This document shows positions 53,340 to 61,011 of a stretch of DNA of 64,000 nucleotides, one piece after another. Below the pieces are notes generated by a model that saw only the letters and a program-made list of their open reading frames with translations, searched no databases and was not told the DNA's origin. Source of the DNA: Collinsella sp. AF23-2 (GTDB taxonomy: Bacteria > Actinomycetota > Coriobacteriia > Coriobacteriales > Coriobacteriaceae); assembly GCF_003459245.1 (NCBI RefSeq), contig NZ_QRVG01000009.1:15507-79506 (forward strand), read 5' to 3'. The translations under genes and the position numbers were made by a program. The number at the start of each line of letters is the position of its first letter. Within the stretch, counting starts at the first letter, position 1.

Positions 53340-54389
53340 CTAGCGGACAACGTGGACGGCAGGACCGCCTGGCACCGGCTCGCACGCGCGACCGACGACG
53401 GCGGCAACGCGCCCCTCGGCATGTAAACGACGCGCAAGCTCATCCACATCGGCAGCTGGCGCTGCGATGAGCAGGCCGCCCGAGGTCTGCGGATCGTACA
53501 GCGCATCCAGCATTCCCGGCTCCAGGTCCTCGTCGGCAGCCACGCGCGGGCCAAAGAAGTCCTGGTTGCGGTAGGAGCCCGCGGGGATAATGCCCAGACG
53601 CGCCATGTCGAGCACCTGGTCAAAGAGCGGCACCGACCCCGACGCAAGCTCAACCTGCACGCCCGAGCCCTCAGCCATCTCGCACGCGTGCCCGATCAGG
53701 CCAAAGCCCGTAATGTCGGTACAGCCGTGAAGCTCGAGTCCCTCGGCCAGACGAATCGGGGCCTCGTTGAGGGTGCGCATCGAGTCAAACATGGCTGCGG
53801 CCTCGTCCTGCTCGATGAGCTCGCCCTTAATGGCCGTGGTGATAATGCCCGAGCCGATCGCCTTGGTCAGCAGCAATGCATCGCCCACGCGCGCGCCGCT
53901 GTTGGCGAGCATACGGTCAAGCGCGACAAACCCGCTCACGGACAGGCCGTACTTGGGTTCGTCGTCGTTGATGGTGTGGCCGCCCGCGATGGAGCAACCC
54001 GCCTCGACGCACTTGTCGGCGCCGCCCGCCAGAATCTGACCGGCAACCTCAACGCCCAGACAGCTCGGGATACACAGCAAGTTCATGGCATGGCTCGGCC
54101 GCCCGCCCATGGCGTAGATGTCCGAAAGCGAGTTGGCCGCGGCAATCTGGCCAAACAAAAACGGGTCGTCGACCATCGGCGGGAAGAAGTCGATGGACTG
54201 CACGAGACCCAGGTTATCGCCAACGCGGAAGACGCTCGCATCGTCGGAGGTATCGAACCCCACGAGTAGGTTGTCGTTATGCACATTGGGCAAGTCGCCC
54301 AGGACCTGGGCGAGGGCTCCAGGAGCCAACTTAGCGGCTCAACCGCTCGCGGCCGTCATAGACGTGAGCTTAATCTGATCGTCAGGCAT
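53340..54389 (-). CDS. selD: Selenide, water dikinase SelD with selenocysteine at the active site
   Basis: Read from ATG 54389 behind a perfect AGGAGG, the frame is MPDDQIKLTSMTAASG, then TGA (54339-54341) as codon 17, then AAKLAPGALAQVLGD. This places selenocysteine exactly at the catalytic position held by Cys17 in E. coli, followed by the essential Lys (K20). The rest is a normal PurM-like SelD (DDASVFRVGD, IAAANSLSDIYAMGG, GGHTINDDEPKYGLSVSG, TDITGFGLIGHA, DPQTSGGLL), 349 residues in all. It makes selenophosphate from selenide and ATP. A call that treats TGA as stop loses the first 20 residues. Hairpins follow the TGA (see 54297-54311). A -10-like TATACT at 54425-54430 hints at a separate promoter. 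Confidence 0.95.
54297..54311 (-). promoter_or_regulatory. Candidate SECIS hairpin of selD
   Basis: On the mRNA GCCCAG-GUC-CUGGGC forms a 6-bp stem 28-42 bases after the UGA, with G and U in the apical loop, as bacterial SECIS elements need for SelB binding. A second small hairpin, GGCUC-CUG-GAGCC, lies 12-24 bases after the UGA. Which one SelB uses is not decidable by eye. Confidence 0.5.
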
Positions 54390-54459
54390 CGATACCTCCT
54401 CTCATCGGTCAATCATTTTCTCTCAGTATACGCATGAATGCGAGCCCAAGGCGGATGCA

Positions 54460-55224
54460 TTAATTGAGCGCCTGTGCGCGAATCGCCGCGCCGATGGCAC
54501 CGGCAAAGCGAGCCTGGGGCGAGGTTGTCACCGGCGACCCCAGTAGCTCGCCCAACCGCTCCACCACGAAGGCGTTCTCGCACAGGCCACCGGTCAGGTA
54601 GTACGGGGCGCCCGCGGCCTGCCCGGCCATGGTCGCCACGCGCGAGACCACGCTGTCGATCACGCCACGTGCGATGTTCTCGCGCGGCTCACCGCGACCG
54701 ATCAGGCTGATAACCTCACTTTCGGCAAACACCGTGCACATGCTGCTGATCTTGCTGGGCTCGCCGGAACGCGCCAGGTCGGCCATCTGCTGCTGGGAAA
54801 TGCCTAGGCGGTCGGCCATGATCTCCAAAAAGCGCCCCGTGCCGGCGGCGCACTTGTCGTTCATGGCAAACTTGGCCACGCGGCCGCCTTTAAGCTGGAT
54901 GACCTTGGTGTCCTGGCCCCCCACGTCAATCACCGTGCCGTGATCGCCAAACAGACGCACGGCACCGGTGCCGTGGCAGGTAATCTCGGTCACGACCTTG
55001 TGCGCATAGGGCACGGCAACACGGCCGTAGCCAGTCGCGATCACGCGCACGTCGTCGGCAGCCACGCCATAGCCAGCCGCTGCCAGTGCCTCGCGCAGCC
55101 GCTCGGAAGCATCGACCGAGGAAAACCCGGTTGGCTGCACGCACGTCCACGCCACCGAACCCTCCCCGTCGACCACAGCAGCCTTAGCCGCCGTAGACCC
55201 GATATCGATCCCGATCCCTATCAT
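54460..55224 (-). CDS. Acyl-CoA dehydratase activase-type ATPase (HgdC/YjiL-like)
   Basis: A 254-residue ASKHA-fold protein: IGIDIGSTAAKAAVVDG (phosphate 1), VIDVGGQDTKVIQL (phosphate 2), and GGLCENAFVVERL. The two cysteines that bridge the dimer's [4Fe-4S] cluster are C125 (NDKCAAGTGRFLE) and C163 (SSMCTVFAESEV). It uses ATP hydrolysis to push single low-potential electrons into a partner Fe-S protein. The partners are the two double-cubane proteins encoded immediately upstream in the operon. It is separated from the nearer one by a structured repeat (55280-55391). Confidence 0.92.
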   Translation of the reverse strand: MIGIGIDIGSTAAKAAVVDGEGSVAWTCVQPTGFSSVDASERLREALAAAGYGVAADDVRVIATGYGRVAVPYAHKVVTEITCHGTGAVRLFGDHGTVIDVGGQDTKVIQLKGGRVAKFAMNDKCAAGTGRFLEIMADRLGISQQQMADLARSGEPSKISSMCTVFAESEVISLIGRGEPRENIARGVIDSVVSRVATMAGQAAGAPYYLTGGLCENAFVVERLGELLGSPVTTSPQARFAGAIGAAIRAQALN

Positions 55225-55279
55225 GGCTCTCTCCTAATCAGCAAGAAAATCAAACGATCAGACACTGCTGCAACAACGG

Positions 55280-55391
55280 CCCTCTGGCGTCTGAGGTGCC
55301 CGAGATTCCGAGCGACAAGCCCGACGAAGCGTACTCAAGGTACGCGAGGAGGGTTGGAGCCGGAAGGTCGGGCGCCTCAGACGTCAGAGGG
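55280..55391. repeat. Multi-stem structured element, copy 1 (after the second double-cubane gene)
   Basis: Arms 55280-55303 and 55368-55391 pair over 24 bases with only two G-T wobbles. Inside, TTCCG pairs with CGGAA, and GCGTAC-TCAAG-GTACGC forms a hairpin. The right arm covers the stop codon of the double-cubane gene. The element shares its layout and parts of its core (GGTACGC.AG, GGTT.GA) with the copy at 56581-56682. It may be an RNA element or a mobile palindromic unit. Confidence 0.65.
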
Positions 55392-56547
55392 TTTCGATAA
55401 AGGCGGCGATGCGCGTCTCGATTTGGCCCATGTCACCGTTGCTGTAGTCGGTCTCGATCTTCATATACGGAATGCCCGCACCCTCGACAGCTTCCTGCAT
55501 GCGCGCACTCTCCACGTTAAAGGTGTGGCAGGCCTGTAGCACGCTCTCTACCACGCCATCGACATGATACTTCTCGCACATGGCAAGCGTGTTCCCCATG
55601 CGGCTGTCGTTGGGCGTCATGACCGAGCAGTTGATATCCAGGTAGCGGTCGGCGATGGCGCGCAGGATATCGGGAGCATCGGGGTCGATCATCATGGCCG
55701 CCGTGCGCTCACCCGAGCAGTCGTCCATGCACACGACCACGCCGCCATTGGACTCGATAGTACGGCCTATCTTGTTGATCACGCCGCCCACCGGGCAGCC
55801 GGTGATCAGAATGCGCTTGGCATCCGCCGCAACCGGGCGCTCGCCCGCGTCGTAGGCCTCGCGCAGCTTGGCAACCTTTTGCTCCAGCTGATCCGTATAG
55901 GCCTCGATATCAAAGCTGAACGTACCGGCAAACATGGTGCTCATCAGGTCGACGCCGCTCATGGCCGCCGGCTGGTTAGCCTGCAGCGCAAACATCTCGA
56001 GCTGGGCCGCACGCAAACGGTTGCGACGACGGACGGCGGCGCGCAGGTCATCGTCGGTAATCGTGATGCCGTAGAAGTTCTCGAGCTCCTCCTTGAGTAG
56101 GCGGCACTCCTCGTACCAGCTTTCACGCTCGTAGGCGCGATCGCGACCCTGCGGCAGGTGCAGAATGTGCGTGCGCTTGAGCTCCCCCAGCAGCTCGTAC
56201 ATCTTCTTCTTGCCGTCGCAGGTGGTCTCGCCGATGATCATGTCGCTAAAGTACGTAAACGGGCACTTTTGCGAGTAGGCAAAGCCGTAGGTCGACTTGA
56301 TGAGCGGGCAGAGGTTCGCGGGCAGTACCTTCTCGGCCTCGGGGATCACCTCATCGGACGTACCGCACAGAGCGACACTTGCGGCCCCCGCGGCATCGAT
56401 AATCTCGAGCGGCGTATAGCTGCACAAAAAGCCGACCAGGCGATTGCCGGCCTGTTTATAATCCTTGACGCGAATAAACGCGGCCTTGCGCTGCTCGTTG
56501 AACTCCTCAAACGTGCTGGGCAACGGCTGCTCAATATTTTCCGACAT
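55384..56547 (-). CDS. Double-cubane-cluster anaerobic reductase (HgdB/YjiM-like), second paralogue
   Basis: A 387-residue protein of the 2-hydroxyacyl-CoA dehydratase D-component fold, the length of E. coli YjiM. Conserved Cys: C42 ([12 protein letters not shown]), C80 ([13 protein letters not shown]), C95 (QKCPF) and C110 (TTCDGKKK). The CPLIKS and CDGKKK motifs are those of the double-cubane [8Fe-9S] group rather than of classical dehydratases. With ATP-driven electrons from the activase it should reduce a small, hard-to-reduce substrate; none is known here. ATG 56547 (AGGAG just upstream) is preferred to a start at 56571. The activase follows it in the operon. Confidence 0.87.
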   Translation of the reverse strand: MSENIEQPLPSTFEEFNEQRKAAFIRVKDYKQAGNRLVGFLCSYTPLEIIDAAGAASVALCGTSDEVIPEAEKVLPANLCPLIKSTYGFAYSQKCPFTYFSDMIIGETTCDGKKKMYELLGELKRTHILHLPQGRDRAYERESWYEECRLLKEELENFYGITITDDDLRAAVRRRNRLRAAQLEMFALQANQPAAMSGVDLMSTMFAGTFSFDIEAYTDQLEQKVAKLREAYDAGERPVAADAKRILITGCPVGGVINKIGRTIESNGGVVVCMDDCSGERTAAMMIDPDAPDILRAIADRYLDINCSVMTPNDSRMGNTLAMCEKYHVDGVVESVLQACHTFNVESARMQEAVEGAGIPYMKIETDYSNGDMGQIETRIAAFIETL

Positions 56548-56580
56548 ATAACTCCTAAACCTTTTAACCAACCAAGGAAA

Positions 56581-56682
56581 CGGCTTTCCCAGGCGCCCGA
56601 GGTTGCCGTGAAAGAGCAGCTCCGCGCACTTTGGTACGCAAGCGACGGTTTGAACGGCAAGATCGGGTACCTGGGGAAGCCG
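56581..56682. repeat. Multi-stem structured element, copy 2 (between the two double-cubane genes)
   Basis: Arms 56581-56600 and 56663-56682 pair over 20 bases with one mismatch and two wobbles. TTGCCGT pairs with ACGGCAA inside, and GCGCAC-TTTG-GTACGC forms the central hairpin. Compared with copy 1 the arm sequences differ but the pairing is kept, as expected for conserved structure. It fills nearly the whole gap between the two genes. Confidence 0.65.
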
Positions 56683-56697
56683 CCGGAACGTATAGCC

Positions 56698-57981
56698 CTA
56701 AATGGTTTCCAAGAAAGCTTCGATGCGCGTCTGCAATTGGCCTGCGTCCTCGCCGGCGTAGTCGGTCGTGATGTGCATGAACGGAATGCCCGCCTCCTCG
56801 GCGGCCTTCTCCACGGCGAAGGACTCCATCTCATAGAGCGTGCAGAACTGCAGGGCCACGTCGACGATGCCGTCGGCATGCAGGTCCTTGGCCATCTGGA
56901 CAATGTCCTTCATACGCTGGTCGTTGGGCGTAAAGACGGCGCAGTTGATCTTAAAGTAGCGCTCGGCGATGGCATCGAGCATCTCGTCGACCGTCTCACC
57001 GGACTCGTCGACCAGGTCCTTGTAATAGCGCGAGCCCGTGCAGGACTCCTCGCCTACCACAATGCCACCGGCTTTCTCGATGAGGTTGAACAGCTTCCAG
57101 TTGGGCACGGCCATGGGCGTACCGGTGTACAGGATGCGCTTAGTCCCCTTGGGCGCCACGCCCTCTCCGGCCTCGACACGCTGCTCACACTCGGCCGCCA
57201 TATCGTTAATGGCTCCGGTCAGACGTGGCGTGTCGTCCATAAAGGCGGCCTGAACGGTCAGCAGGCTGTCAAGACCGCTGATGGGCGCAGGGTCGGCAGC
57301 GCGCGTGGCAGCGAGGCGCTGCAGGGCGCGACGCTTCTCATTGACGGCGTGGATGGCGGCCTTCAGACGCTCAGGCGTAATCGTGACGCCGCACTCTTCC
57401 TCGATCTTGGCGGCGAGCTTCTTGACCTCGGCCTTCCAGGTCACGAGCGTCGACTCGTCGTGTACGTTGGGAATATCCATGACGTACATGTTCTTTTGCG
57501 TGGCAAAAAACTCGTAGGCCTTCTTCTTGCCATCGCAGGTGTTCTCGCCTACCACCAAGTCACTCGACTCAATGTAGGGGCAGACCTCGCCCAGCTTAAA
57601 GCCGGCAAAGCTCTTGATAAGCGGGCAGGTGTTGCGCGGCAGATGCTCCTCGACCTTATCGGTTGCCCAATCGGCACCCGAGCACAGGCCCACGGGAATA
57701 CCGTCGCAGGCGAGCACAATCTCCTCGGGCACGTACACGCAGAACGAGCCCACGATTTTGGTGGCCTCGCCAGCCTCCTTTTTGTCGAGCATCTCCTTAA
57801 TGCGGCCGCTATGGATGTTGGTGGCCACAAAGTCCAAGTAGGACGTGGACTTGGGGCGGTTCTTCTGCGACAGGAACATGTCCCCGTACATCTGGCCCAC
57901 GGCGCCCAGCAGCATATCGTGGTCGGCAAGATTCATGCCGAGGCTCTCCCACATCGGGTGGAAATCAAATTCTTCAGCCAT
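56698..57981 (-). CDS. Double-cubane-cluster anaerobic reductase (HgdB/YjiM-like), first paralogue
   Basis: A 427-residue paralogue of the next gene with an extra N-terminal region of about 40 residues. Conserved Cys: C81 (GSFCVYVPEEI), C119 (NTCPLIKSFAGF), C134 (EVCPYIE) and C149 (NTCDGKKKAYEFF), plus C100. Later motifs KRILYTGTPM and IVVGEESCTGSRYYK are typical. It probably holds a double-cubane cluster and takes electrons from the shared activase. Ribosome-binding site AGGGGA. It is the first full gene of a module that continues into selD, yedF, DUF3343 and the class V enzyme. Two short overlapping frames precede it and could couple its translation. Confidence 0.88.
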   Translation of the reverse strand: MAEEFDFHPMWESLGMNLADHDMLLGAVGQMYGDMFLSQKNRPKSTSYLDFVATNIHSGRIKEMLDKKEAGEATKIVGSFCVYVPEEIVLACDGIPVGLCSGADWATDKVEEHLPRNTCPLIKSFAGFKLGEVCPYIESSDLVVGENTCDGKKKAYEFFATQKNMYVMDIPNVHDESTLVTWKAEVKKLAAKIEEECGVTITPERLKAAIHAVNEKRRALQRLAATRAADPAPISGLDSLLTVQAAFMDDTPRLTGAINDMAAECEQRVEAGEGVAPKGTKRILYTGTPMAVPNWKLFNLIEKAGGIVVGEESCTGSRYYKDLVDESGETVDEMLDAIAERYFKINCAVFTPNDQRMKDIVQMAKDLHADGIVDVALQFCTLYEMESFAVEKAAEEAGIPFMHITTDYAGEDAGQLQTRIEAFLETI

Positions 57982-58144
57982 AACGGTTCCCCTCTCGAAC
58001 CAAAAACGGATAACAGCGGTATCGATGCACGACGGACGGCGATTGCCCGGCCGTGCTCAAACCCGGAATTTTAGGGAACCTGCTTTGCGGTCGGTTATTT
58101 AGTTGTGCGTCGTCTCTCCCGGAGCCGTGAACATACCTGCTCAT
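57974..58144 (-). CDS. Possible 56-residue leader ORF coupled to the first double-cubane gene
   Basis: A frame from ATG 58144 (GGAG 6 bases before it) reads MSRYVHGSGRDDAQLNNR... and ends at a TGA that overlaps the start of the double-cubane gene by 8 bases. Its own ATG overlaps the stop of the 22-residue ORF upstream. No homology is recognisable and the composition is not strongly coding. It may be a coupling or attenuation peptide, or chance. Confidence 0.3.
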   Translation of the reverse strand: MSRYVHGSGRDDAQLNNRPQSRFPKIPGLSTAGQSPSVVHRYRCYPFLVREGNRYG

Positions 58145-58209
58145 ATGCGACTCCGAGCCATGTATAGGGCACGCGCGGCAACGCGGCGAATGTATGTCGT
58201 CTGCGGCAT
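58141..58209 (-). CDS. Possible 22-residue upstream ORF
   Basis: AAAGGAGG, among the best ribosome-binding sites in the window, stands 8 bases before an ATG that opens MPQTTYIRRVAARALYMARS plus two residues, ending in a TGA overlapping the next ORF as ATGA. The peptide is strongly basic. It lies in the 445-base leader region of the double-cubane operon (57982-58426), which holds no other gene. A leader peptide or a small basic protein is possible. Confidence 0.4.
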   Translation of the reverse strand: MPQTTYIRRVAARALYMARSRI

Positions 58210-58316
58210 GTGCGCACCCTCCTTTACAAGTTGAGGTCAACTATATCAACGGTCGTCGTCCAGACGAATACCGCCGACACGCGTACGACAGCTGCGGGAT
58301 GCGAACACCTCGCTGT

Positions 58317-58342
58317 CTGATAAATAATTATCAGATTGATAA
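58317..58342. promoter_or_regulatory. AT-rich TGATAA operator cluster upstream of the double-cubane/selD module
   Basis: CTGATAA-ATAA-TTATCAG (58317-58334) is a perfect 7-4-7 inverted repeat, and a third TGATAA half-site follows at 58337-58342. It stands out in GC-rich DNA and resembles, but does not match, Fur-family 7-1-7 boxes (one extra base). A related AT-rich palindrome precedes modA. It probably regulates the minus-strand module, and the promoter should lie close by. Confidence 0.45.
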
Positions 58343-58426
58343 GATTTTGTTATATAGAAATCGGCGAGCGGTAAAGTGGAAACAAAGCGGTCGAGGACTA
58401 CCTCCTCGCCCGCATCGCCCACCGAA

Positions 58427-59497
58427 TTAACGACAAACCAAATGGATCCTGCTGGCATCAAAATGCATGCGCAGCGTCTCGCCTGCTTGCGGCAGCTCGT
58501 CGACAGGTATGCCCACTTTGTTGACCTTCCACTGCAGGCGCGTCGGCGCATCGGCACGCGGCACGTCCAGCAGCACCAGGCGCTCAAAACGCGAATCGCT
58601 CACTCGGGCCACGTGCAGGTCATAGCTGTTGCGACCCCGCTCGGCACGGTTGTCCACATGAAAGTAGCTCGCACGAATACCCAGGTACGCCACGTTATCG
58701 GGAACCTCACGGCCCACGTTGAAGGTCATGCCCCAGTCCAGGGCCTCAACTTCCTGAAGCCCGATCTTGCGCGCGCGGCTCGTATTCTTGCAGCCCGTCA
58801 GGCGCAGCGCAGCCAAGGTTTGCGGCCGGCGGACCACGTCCTCGACGGAGCCGATCTCCTCCACATGTCCGTTATGCATCACGCAAATGCGCTCGCACAG
58901 GCGGCATGCCTCGTCAATATCGTGGCTCACGTAGAGCACGGTACGATTACAGACGTCGAACAGGTCGAGCATGTTCTGCTCAAGCGCGCTCTTGAGATAC
59001 GCGTCGAGCGCACTCATGGGCTCATCGAACATAAAAATGCCCGGGTGTGCCGCCACCATGCGAGCAAGCGCCACACGCTGCTGCTGGCCGCCCGAGAGAC
59101 GCGCGGGATAGCGGTCGGCAAAATCGGCCAGTCCAAAGATACCCAGGTAGCGCTCGGCAAGTTGCCTACGCGCCGCGGCGTCGCCTGCACCCTCAACGCC
59201 GGCGCACACGTTATCGGCCACCGTCATATTAGGGAACAGCTGATAGTTTTGAAACATCAGGGCGCACTTGCGCTCCTGGGGCGACAGATTGATGCCCGCC
59301 ACCGAGTCAAAGAAGGTTACGCCGTTGACGACGATCTTGCCCTCGTCGGGCGTCTCCACGCCGGCAATACAGCGCAAGGTGCAGCTCTTGCCGCATCCGG
59401 AGGCGCCGAGCAGCGCCACACGCTCCTCGCCGGCATCGAGCTGAATGTCGAGGGTAAAGCCGGGATAGCGCTTTTTGATATCCAGAACGAGCGACAT
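58427..59497 (-). CDS. modC: Molybdate ABC transporter ATP-binding protein ModC
   Basis: A 356-residue ABC ATPase: Walker A LLGASGCGKSCTLRCIAG, Q-loop FQNYQLFPNMTV, signature RLSGGQQQRVALARM, Walker B IFMFDEPMSALD and switch His SHDIDEA. The C-terminal 100 residues form a TOBE-like regulatory domain. It energises import through ModB. The assignment to molybdate rests on operon context with modA and the Moco genes; tungstate or sulfate importers are close relatives. It starts 3 bases after the modB stop. After its stop a CGAGGA/TCCTCG hairpin (58392-58408) may attenuate transcription. Confidence 0.9.
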   Translation of the reverse strand: MSLVLDIKKRYPGFTLDIQLDAGEERVALLGASGCGKSCTLRCIAGVETPDEGKIVVNGVTFFDSVAGINLSPQERKCALMFQNYQLFPNMTVADNVCAGVEGAGDAAARRQLAERYLGIFGLADFADRYPARLSGGQQQRVALARMVAAHPGIFMFDEPMSALDAYLKSALEQNMLDLFDVCNRTVLYVSHDIDEACRLCERICVMHNGHVEEIGSVEDVVRRPQTLAALRLTGCKNTSRARKIGLQEVEALDWGMTFNVGREVPDNVAYLGIRASYFHVDNRAERGRNSYDLHVARVSDSRFERLVLLDVPRADAPTRLQWKVNKVGIPVDELPQAGETLRMHFDASRIHLVCR

Positions 59498-59500
59498 GGC

Positions 59501-60943
59501 CTATCGACCTCCCTGCAAAGCGGCATCATCGCGCATGAGCTCGGCCAGCGCCTCGCGATCGATACGCAAGGCATCGCCGCCCGCCGGGTCGAGCGAATCG
59601 CCCTGTCCGGCAAGATCTTTGATCCGCTTGCGCTCCACACAGGAAAGGCCCCGCTCGCGATACTTTTGCGAATGAGCGGTGTACATATTGATAAACAGGA
59701 TGACCAGGAAACTAAACACGATCACGACGGCGACCCAAAAGAGGGCCACCGACGTGTTACCGCCCATCCACTCAAAGTAAATCGCAATGGGAATGGTCTG
59801 CGTAATGCCGGCATAGTTGCCTGCAAAGAACAGCGTGCAACCAAACTCGCCCATCGCGCGGGCAAAGGCGAGCACCGTGCCGGCGGCAATCGAGGGCCAG
59901 CCAAGCGGCATCATAAGCTTGGTAAAGATGCGACGCTCGGACCATCCCAGGGTTCGCGCCGCATCGAGCATCTGCGTGTCAAGGCTCTCGAAGGCTCCGA
60001 GTGCCGTACGGTAGACCAGGGGAAACGACACCACCACGGCAGATATCACCGCCGCGGGCCACGTAAAGACGATCGAGATACTGTGTGCAATAAGCCACTG
60101 GCCAACCCCGGTTGAGCGGCCAAACAGCATGAGGAGCAGAAAGCCACACACCGTGGGAGGCAGCACCATCGGGATGGTAAAGACCGAGTCGAGTAGGCCC
60201 TTCACGCGGCTCGTCGTACCCATGGTCTTCCATGCGGCAAACAGGCCCAGCGCAAAGGAGATCAGCAGGGCAAGGCCGCTCGTTTTGATAGACACCCAAA
60301 ACGGGCGATAGTCGATGTTGCCCAAAAAGGAGGCCAGAGAGGCCAAGGGCCCCTGCTCATCCCGCAACACGACAGACGATGCTTCTACCATTTGAGCGCT
60401 ATCAAGCCAACGCGCGCCGCCCTTGGCATCACCCGAGGCTGACGCAATCACCACATAGCGGTCCCCATCCGCACCACGCACATCAAAGCCATAGGTATAC
60501 CCGCCGGCATCAAACGTTGTTTCCGCCGTGACATACCAAGGAAGATCCACGTCCCCCAGCTGCGCACCTCCCATGCAGTTTGCGCTGTCGAGCTCACAGA
60601 CGAGAGCCTTGAGACCCGATACGCACTCGTTGTCCTGCGGATCCAAACCATACTTCTCGACTGCCTTGGGCGATATCCACACCACAACGCGATCGGCAGC
60701 GGGCGCCACTACAAGGTCCACGTCCTCGTCAACGGGAAACCGATAGCCCTCAGGCTGGCCCTCCATGGCACGAGCGGTCCCCTTGGCCAACCGCTCAAAA
60801 CCCTCGATCCCATAGGAAAGCCCATGAGCGGTCGCAGCAACCTGGGCCCCGTCCTCAGCGTCCCCAGCAAACGCAAGTCCCGGCACCCAGCAAAGCGCGA
60901 GGGTCAAAGCACAGACGACAAGCATGCGGAATCTATTAAGCAC
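59501..60943 (-). CDS. modB: Molybdate ABC transporter permease ModB with an added N-terminal extracytoplasmic domain
   Basis: A 480-residue protein from GTG 60943 (GGAG 6 bases upstream), about twice the usual ModB length. Residues 1-26 are a signal peptide (LVVCALTLALCWVPGLAFA). Residues about 27-210 form an unrecognised extracytoplasmic domain with three Cys (C107, C116, C123). The permease follows from DYRPFWVSIKTSGLALLISF (211 on) with five to six membrane segments and the EAA loop DAARTLGWSERRIFTKLMMP that docks ModC. A charged C-terminal tail of about 60 residues is also extra. The new domain could bind molybdate, sense its load or dock ModA. A sequencing fusion is unlikely because the frame is intact and domain-like. 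Confidence 0.88.
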   Translation of the reverse strand: MLNRFRMLVVCALTLALCWVPGLAFAGDAEDGAQVAATAHGLSYGIEGFERLAKGTARAMEGQPEGYRFPVDEDVDLVVAPAADRVVVWISPKAVEKYGLDPQDNECVSGLKALVCELDSANCMGGAQLGDVDLPWYVTAETTFDAGGYTYGFDVRGADGDRYVVIASASGDAKGGARWLDSAQMVEASSVVLRDEQGPLASLASFLGNIDYRPFWVSIKTSGLALLISFALGLFAAWKTMGTTSRVKGLLDSVFTIPMVLPPTVCGFLLLMLFGRSTGVGQWLIAHSISIVFTWPAAVISAVVVSFPLVYRTALGAFESLDTQMLDAARTLGWSERRIFTKLMMPLGWPSIAAGTVLAFARAMGEFGCTLFFAGNYAGITQTIPIAIYFEWMGGNTSVALFWVAVVIVFSFLVILFINMYTAHSQKYRERGLSCVERKRIKDLAGQGDSLDPAGGDALRIDREALAELMRDDAALQGGR

Positions 60944-61011
60944 GAAAAGCTCCAAGCGAACACAAGGACGGAGTGAGACACAACACGATGGAATTATCGC
61001 GCCAAGCCGCA

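Noticed and set aside
53340..54329. SelD starting at 54329 as a 329-residue protein
   Set aside because: It starts at a non-ATG codon without a ribosome-binding site and lacks the catalytic residue. The upstream ATG with AGGAGG and an in-frame TGA at codon 17 explains the sequence better.
54460..57981. Classical 2-hydroxyglutaryl-CoA or lactoyl-CoA dehydratase operon
   Set aside because: No CoA-transferase, acyl-CoA dehydrogenase or dehydratase alpha/beta signature is nearby, and the CPLIKS and CDGKKK motifs fit the double-cubane group better.
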